Shown here piece after piece: positions 61,238-64,000 of a DNA stretch of 64,000 nt (the stretch's first letter is position 1; each line of letters begins with the position of its first letter). Under the pieces are notes generated by a model. That model did not search any database. It was not told where the DNA came from and was given only the letters and a program-made list of their open reading frames with translations. This DNA comes from Bacillus atrophaeus (GTDB lineage: Bacteria > Bacillota > Bacilli > Bacillales > Bacillaceae), in the NCBI RefSeq assembly GCF_001584335.1, contig NZ_LSBB01000019.1, positions 186,001 through 250,000 on the forward strand, written 5' to 3'. Made by a program: the position numbers and the translations under genes.

Positions 61238-61510
61238 TTACTCATCGTAAGAACGCTGCAAAATCATATTGTTTTGCAGTGATTGAAGCTGAAGCCTCAT
61301 CCGGTACAGCTGCTCTCTTTGCTGGTCGTTTGATGACAAAGACAGCTTATTTAATTCATTCACCGCATTTTCCAGCTTCATTTGCGCTTCGCTGTATTCT
61401 TCCTCATTATAATGCTCTTGTCTGGCGCTGATCTTAAATTGTTCAGAAGCAAATTCATATGCCTGTTCGCTTCGTTGGAGATGTTCATCTACAGATTGTC
61501 TCGTTGCCAT
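61238..61510 (-). CDS. ytzC: YtzC, DUF2524 protein
   Basis: 90 residues, helical and rich in Gln/Glu (MATRQSVDEHLQRSEQAYEFA), with no membrane segment. ATG with GGAGGGGG upstream. Matches YtzC by sequence recall and place. It marks the last backbone gene before the AT-rich segment; no promoter of its own is clear in the 102 bases before it. Confidence 0.87.
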   Translation of the reverse strand: MATRQSVDEHLQRSEQAYEFASEQFKISARQEHYNEEEYSEAQMKLENAVNELNKLSLSSNDQQREQLYRMRLQLQSLQNNMILQRSYDE

Positions 61511-61612
61511 AAAAAACCCCCTCCATAAAAGGCTTATTTATAGCTTTAACAATTAGATGAAATAAATAATAAGCAATATGATACTCATTTAACTTTTTTT
61601 ACATAAAAAATA

Positions 61613-63259
61613 TCAATTAATATAATCTTTATAATATTCCTTCATTTTTCCCCTTTGTACTTTTCCACTCGTTGTTTTTAAAATTTTTCTTACTGGTATG
61701 ATTTGGTGTACTTCTAAGCCTAGCTGTTGGGAAATTACTTTCTTTATCTCCTGATCCACTAAAGTCATGTTAAAACTTTTTTTACACCTAAAAAAGAGAA
61801 CAATATCTTCCTCACCTTTTACTTCATTATAAACTCCACAAGCAACTACATTTCCTAATTCAACCTCTTTTACATTTTCTGCAATTCTTTCTATGTCATG
61901 GGCGTAATAATTTTGCCCATTTTTAATGATAATATCTTTAGATCTGCCTGTAACAACAAGACTACCATCACGTATAAAACCTATATCTCCTGTATTTAGC
62001 CAACCATCTGGTGTCAAAATATCTTTTGTAGCACTTTCATTGTTATAGTACCCGGATGTTACATTGTCACCTTTTATTTGTATAAGACCTACATACCCAT
62101 CTTTTAAAACATTATTAAGATCATCACAAATACGGAATACACAATTATTAACTGCAGTTCCAACTTCAACAAAAGTAATACTTTCTTCTTGATTAATTAT
62201 CTCCCTCACTTTTTGACCAATACCAACTGAAGCCCTGTCAACATTGACAGGAACAAAAAGTTCTCCAACTTTTGGAACACTAACAGCAACGGTCGCTTCT
62301 GCCAAACCATATACAGTATTAAGCGCATTAGCATTCAATTCAAATTGACTCATTTCCTGTAGAAAATTGTTACATAATAAGGCAGAAATAGGTTCAGCCC
62401 CATTAGCGATAAACCTTACGCAAGATAAATCCCAATTATAAGAACCACTTTTCTTATAATGATCTAAAAAAAATTTAAAACCAAAGTTTGGTGAATAAAG
62501 CTGAGTAATTCGATGTTCATCTGCTTTCATTAACCACAAATTCGGTCTTCTTATAAAAACTGAAGTTGGTATAATATATTGTTGAATTTTTTTTAGAGTT
62601 GATGCTAAATGTACTGCTATGAGCCCCATATCATGAGTTAACGGCATCCAACTTAACGATGAATCAACATCTGTTGTCCCCCAAGCATCATTTAATGCTG
62701 ATAAATTAGTAGTAAGATTTTTATGTGTCAAAACTACTCCCTTTGGATCCCCTGTAGTACCTGAAGAGAACTGAATAAAAGCAATATCATCAGGTTTAGG
62801 TGGCATTAATTCTCCGATATCAGCATCAACTTGAATTTCATTTAATAGTATAGACTTTTTTGACATAGTATCAGAAATATCCGCTTCAGCAATTTCTTGT
62901 AAAGATGTTAGATTTTTTAAATCTGATAATATAAAAGGATTATTGAGGATTTTCCATATACGGATTACCTTTAATTTATTTTCAGAATTGTAACCTATAC
63001 TTAAGGGAACAGGTATAATCCCACCCAAAATGCATGCCCAAAAAACTTGAATAAAAGTAGTATTATCGGTTATTTGCAAAATTAATTCATCGTTTTTTTT
63101 TAGACCCTTCTTTTGTAACACACCAAGAACTTTTATTGAACTCTCATATAATTCATGATATGAAACATAATTTTCATCATTAGCTCCACTAATAAATGTA
63201 ATACCTTTGTTATTCCGACTTTGTGCATCAGTTATTATGTCAAAAACTGTATTATTCAT
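61613..63259 (-). CDS. Acyl-AMP ligase (FAAL-like, AMP-binding superfamily)
   Basis: 548 residues. Adenylation-enzyme motifs in order: FIQFSSGTTGDPKG at about 161-174, WMPLTHDMGLIAVHLAS at about 204-220, VYGLAEATVAVS at about 316-327, GWLNTGDIGFIRDG, GRSKDIIIKNGQNYYAHDIE at about 438-457, and TTSGKVQR with the catalytic Lys near 533. The HDMGL and GQNYYAHDIE patterns are those of fatty acyl-AMP ligases that load acyl chains onto carrier proteins of NRPS/PKS lines. Base composition is far more AT-rich than the neighbours. No carrier-protein domain is fused. It overlaps the upstream regulator gene by four bases. Substrate and product are not readable. Confidence 0.8.
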   Translation of the reverse strand: MNNTVFDIITDAQSRNNKGITFISGANDENYVSYHELYESSIKVLGVLQKKGLKKNDELILQITDNTTFIQVFWACILGGIIPVPLSIGYNSENKLKVIRIWKILNNPFILSDLKNLTSLQEIAEADISDTMSKKSILLNEIQVDADIGELMPPKPDDIAFIQFSSGTTGDPKGVVLTHKNLTTNLSALNDAWGTTDVDSSLSWMPLTHDMGLIAVHLASTLKKIQQYIIPTSVFIRRPNLWLMKADEHRITQLYSPNFGFKFFLDHYKKSGSYNWDLSCVRFIANGAEPISALLCNNFLQEMSQFELNANALNTVYGLAEATVAVSVPKVGELFVPVNVDRASVGIGQKVREIINQEESITFVEVGTAVNNCVFRICDDLNNVLKDGYVGLIQIKGDNVTSGYYNNESATKDILTPDGWLNTGDIGFIRDGSLVVTGRSKDIIIKNGQNYYAHDIERIAENVKEVELGNVVACGVYNEVKGEEDIVLFFRCKKSFNMTLVDQEIKKVISQQLGLEVHQIIPVRKILKTTSGKVQRGKMKEYYKDYIN

Positions 63260-64000
63260 TTTTTCTCCTCTATATCTATAATATATTTAAAGTTTTCATT
63301 TAAGTTACCTAAAAGAAATTTTATTTTTTTTGTATTTAGGTAATAATAAGTCTTATTTTGAATTCGGGTGCTTTGAACTAAACCTTGAATTGTCAAAACT
63401 CTCATATGATGAGATATTGTAGCATTTGTCAAATGTAATTGTTCCGCTATTTCGTTTGCATAAAGCTTTTTATTTTTTAATAAAATTAATATTTTAAACT
63501 TACTTTTATCAGATATTAATTTTAATAAATTCACTACTTGATCAATATCTATTTTTTCATTTTTAAATAGTTGGTCAACTTTATATCCAAGACCCAGATA
63601 AATTTCATCAATCTTTTTAGTTATAGTAGCTGTATACGGAATTAGAGTAGGATAGATGTTAATATAACTACAGTTGACATACTCTTTTCCCTTAATTGTC
63701 TCAATAATATGTTTTGGGAATTCATCATTAATATTCTTCAATTGATCAATCCAAATTTCTCTAAATGGTATTAAAATTGTTAAAGCATGATTAAGTCTAT
63801 CATTAATGGATAGTAATTCTTCACAAAAAAGTTCTACATATTTTTTGGGGGATTTTAAAACCTTAAATATAATCCATTTAAATTCATCTTTTATCTTCAA
63901 CTCATTTAATAATGAAAAAGTTTTATCAATGTTATCTAAATACCCATCTAAGTTAGTTCTATCTGATTGTCCATTTAAATACAATAAAGATTGTAATATA
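63256..64000 (-). CDS. ArsR-type transcriptional regulator with a long N-terminal region (5' end outside the window)
   Basis: The frame is open to the right edge. A TTG at 63984 exists but has no ribosome site, so the true start probably lies outside. The C-terminal 90 residues form a winged HTH of the ArsR type: ISDKSKFKILILLKNKKLY, then ANEIAEQLHLTNATISHHMR as recognition unit and NKTYYYLN as wing. No CxC metal-binding motif is present in the HTH. About 150 residues precede it with no known motif. It is very AT-rich and shares an operon with the ligase (ATGA overlap). Confidence 0.75.
   Translation of the reverse strand, partial: ILQSLLYLNGQSDRTNLDGYLDNIDKTFSLLNELKIKDEFKWIIFKVLKSPKKYVELFCEELLSINDRLNHALTILIPFREIWIDQLKNINDEFPKHIIETIKGKEYVNCSYINIYPTLIPYTATITKKIDEIYLGLGYKVDQLFKNEKIDIDQVVNLLKLISDKSKFKILILLKNKKLYANEIAEQLHLTNATISHHMRVLTIQGLVQSTRIQNKTYYYLNTKKIKFLLGNLNENFKYIIDIEEKK

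Overview
The window is chromosomal DNA of a Bacillus subtilis-group species, most likely the B. amyloliquefaciens/B. velezensis/B. siamensis cluster. Gene content and order follow the B. subtilis segment that runs from sftA (ytpS/ytpT) to ytzC almost gene for gene. Identities come from protein motifs and remembered synteny, not from a database search. Where a better Shine-Dalgarno site or the usual family length pointed to an internal start, that start was used; several are TTG or GTG.

Layout, left to right. (1) 1-10.6 kb: 5' part of the septal DNA translocase sftA, ytpPQR, ytoQ, the M42 peptidase ytoP, ytzB, malic enzyme malS, quorum-quenching lactonase ytnP, tRNA methyltransferase trmB, ytzH, ytmP. 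(2) 10.7-26.1 kb: pullulanase amyX, ytlPQR, a cysteine synthase-like gene (ytkP), dipeptidase pepV, purine permease pbuO with a PurBox pair, ytzE, pseudouridine synthase ytzG, lipid II flippase murJ (ytgP), flavoprotein ytfP, glycine betaine transporter opuD, sporulation gene cse60 (yteV). (3) 26.2-36.7 kb: a rhamnogalacturonan utilisation block (yteUTSRP, regulator ytdP, ytcQ, ytcP, ytbQ) with a CcpA cre site at ytcP and no ATPase gene of its own. (4) 36.8-43.2 kb: the biotin operon bioWAFDBI behind a BirA operator, flanked by an imperfect direct repeat. (5) 43.7-52.1 kb: ytaP, ytwF, leuS with a T-box leader, ytvB, blue-light receptor ytvA, transporter yttB, yttA. (6) 52.1-61.5 kb: the bacitracin-sensing module bceRSAB and the cell-wall-antibiotic-responsive ytrGABC(D)EF operon with its YtrA operator, then ytzC. 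(7) 61.5-64 kb: a strongly AT-rich accessory segment with an acyl-AMP ligase and an ArsR-type regulator. It stands where ytqA is expected and runs off the right edge.

The most notable points lie in the differences from the B. subtilis backbone. The right-hand segment looks like the end of an acquired biosynthetic operon. Two deletion scars keep readable pieces of lost genes: an ABC-transporter Walker A at about 19.5 kb, and an msmR-to-msmE join at about 44.75-44.96 kb. The biotin operon sits between two copies of a sequence that contains the 3' end of ytaP. The ytr operon has one YtrC/YtrD-type membrane gene where B. subtilis has two.

No rRNA or tRNA gene, CRISPR array, insertion sequence or intact prophage gene was seen.
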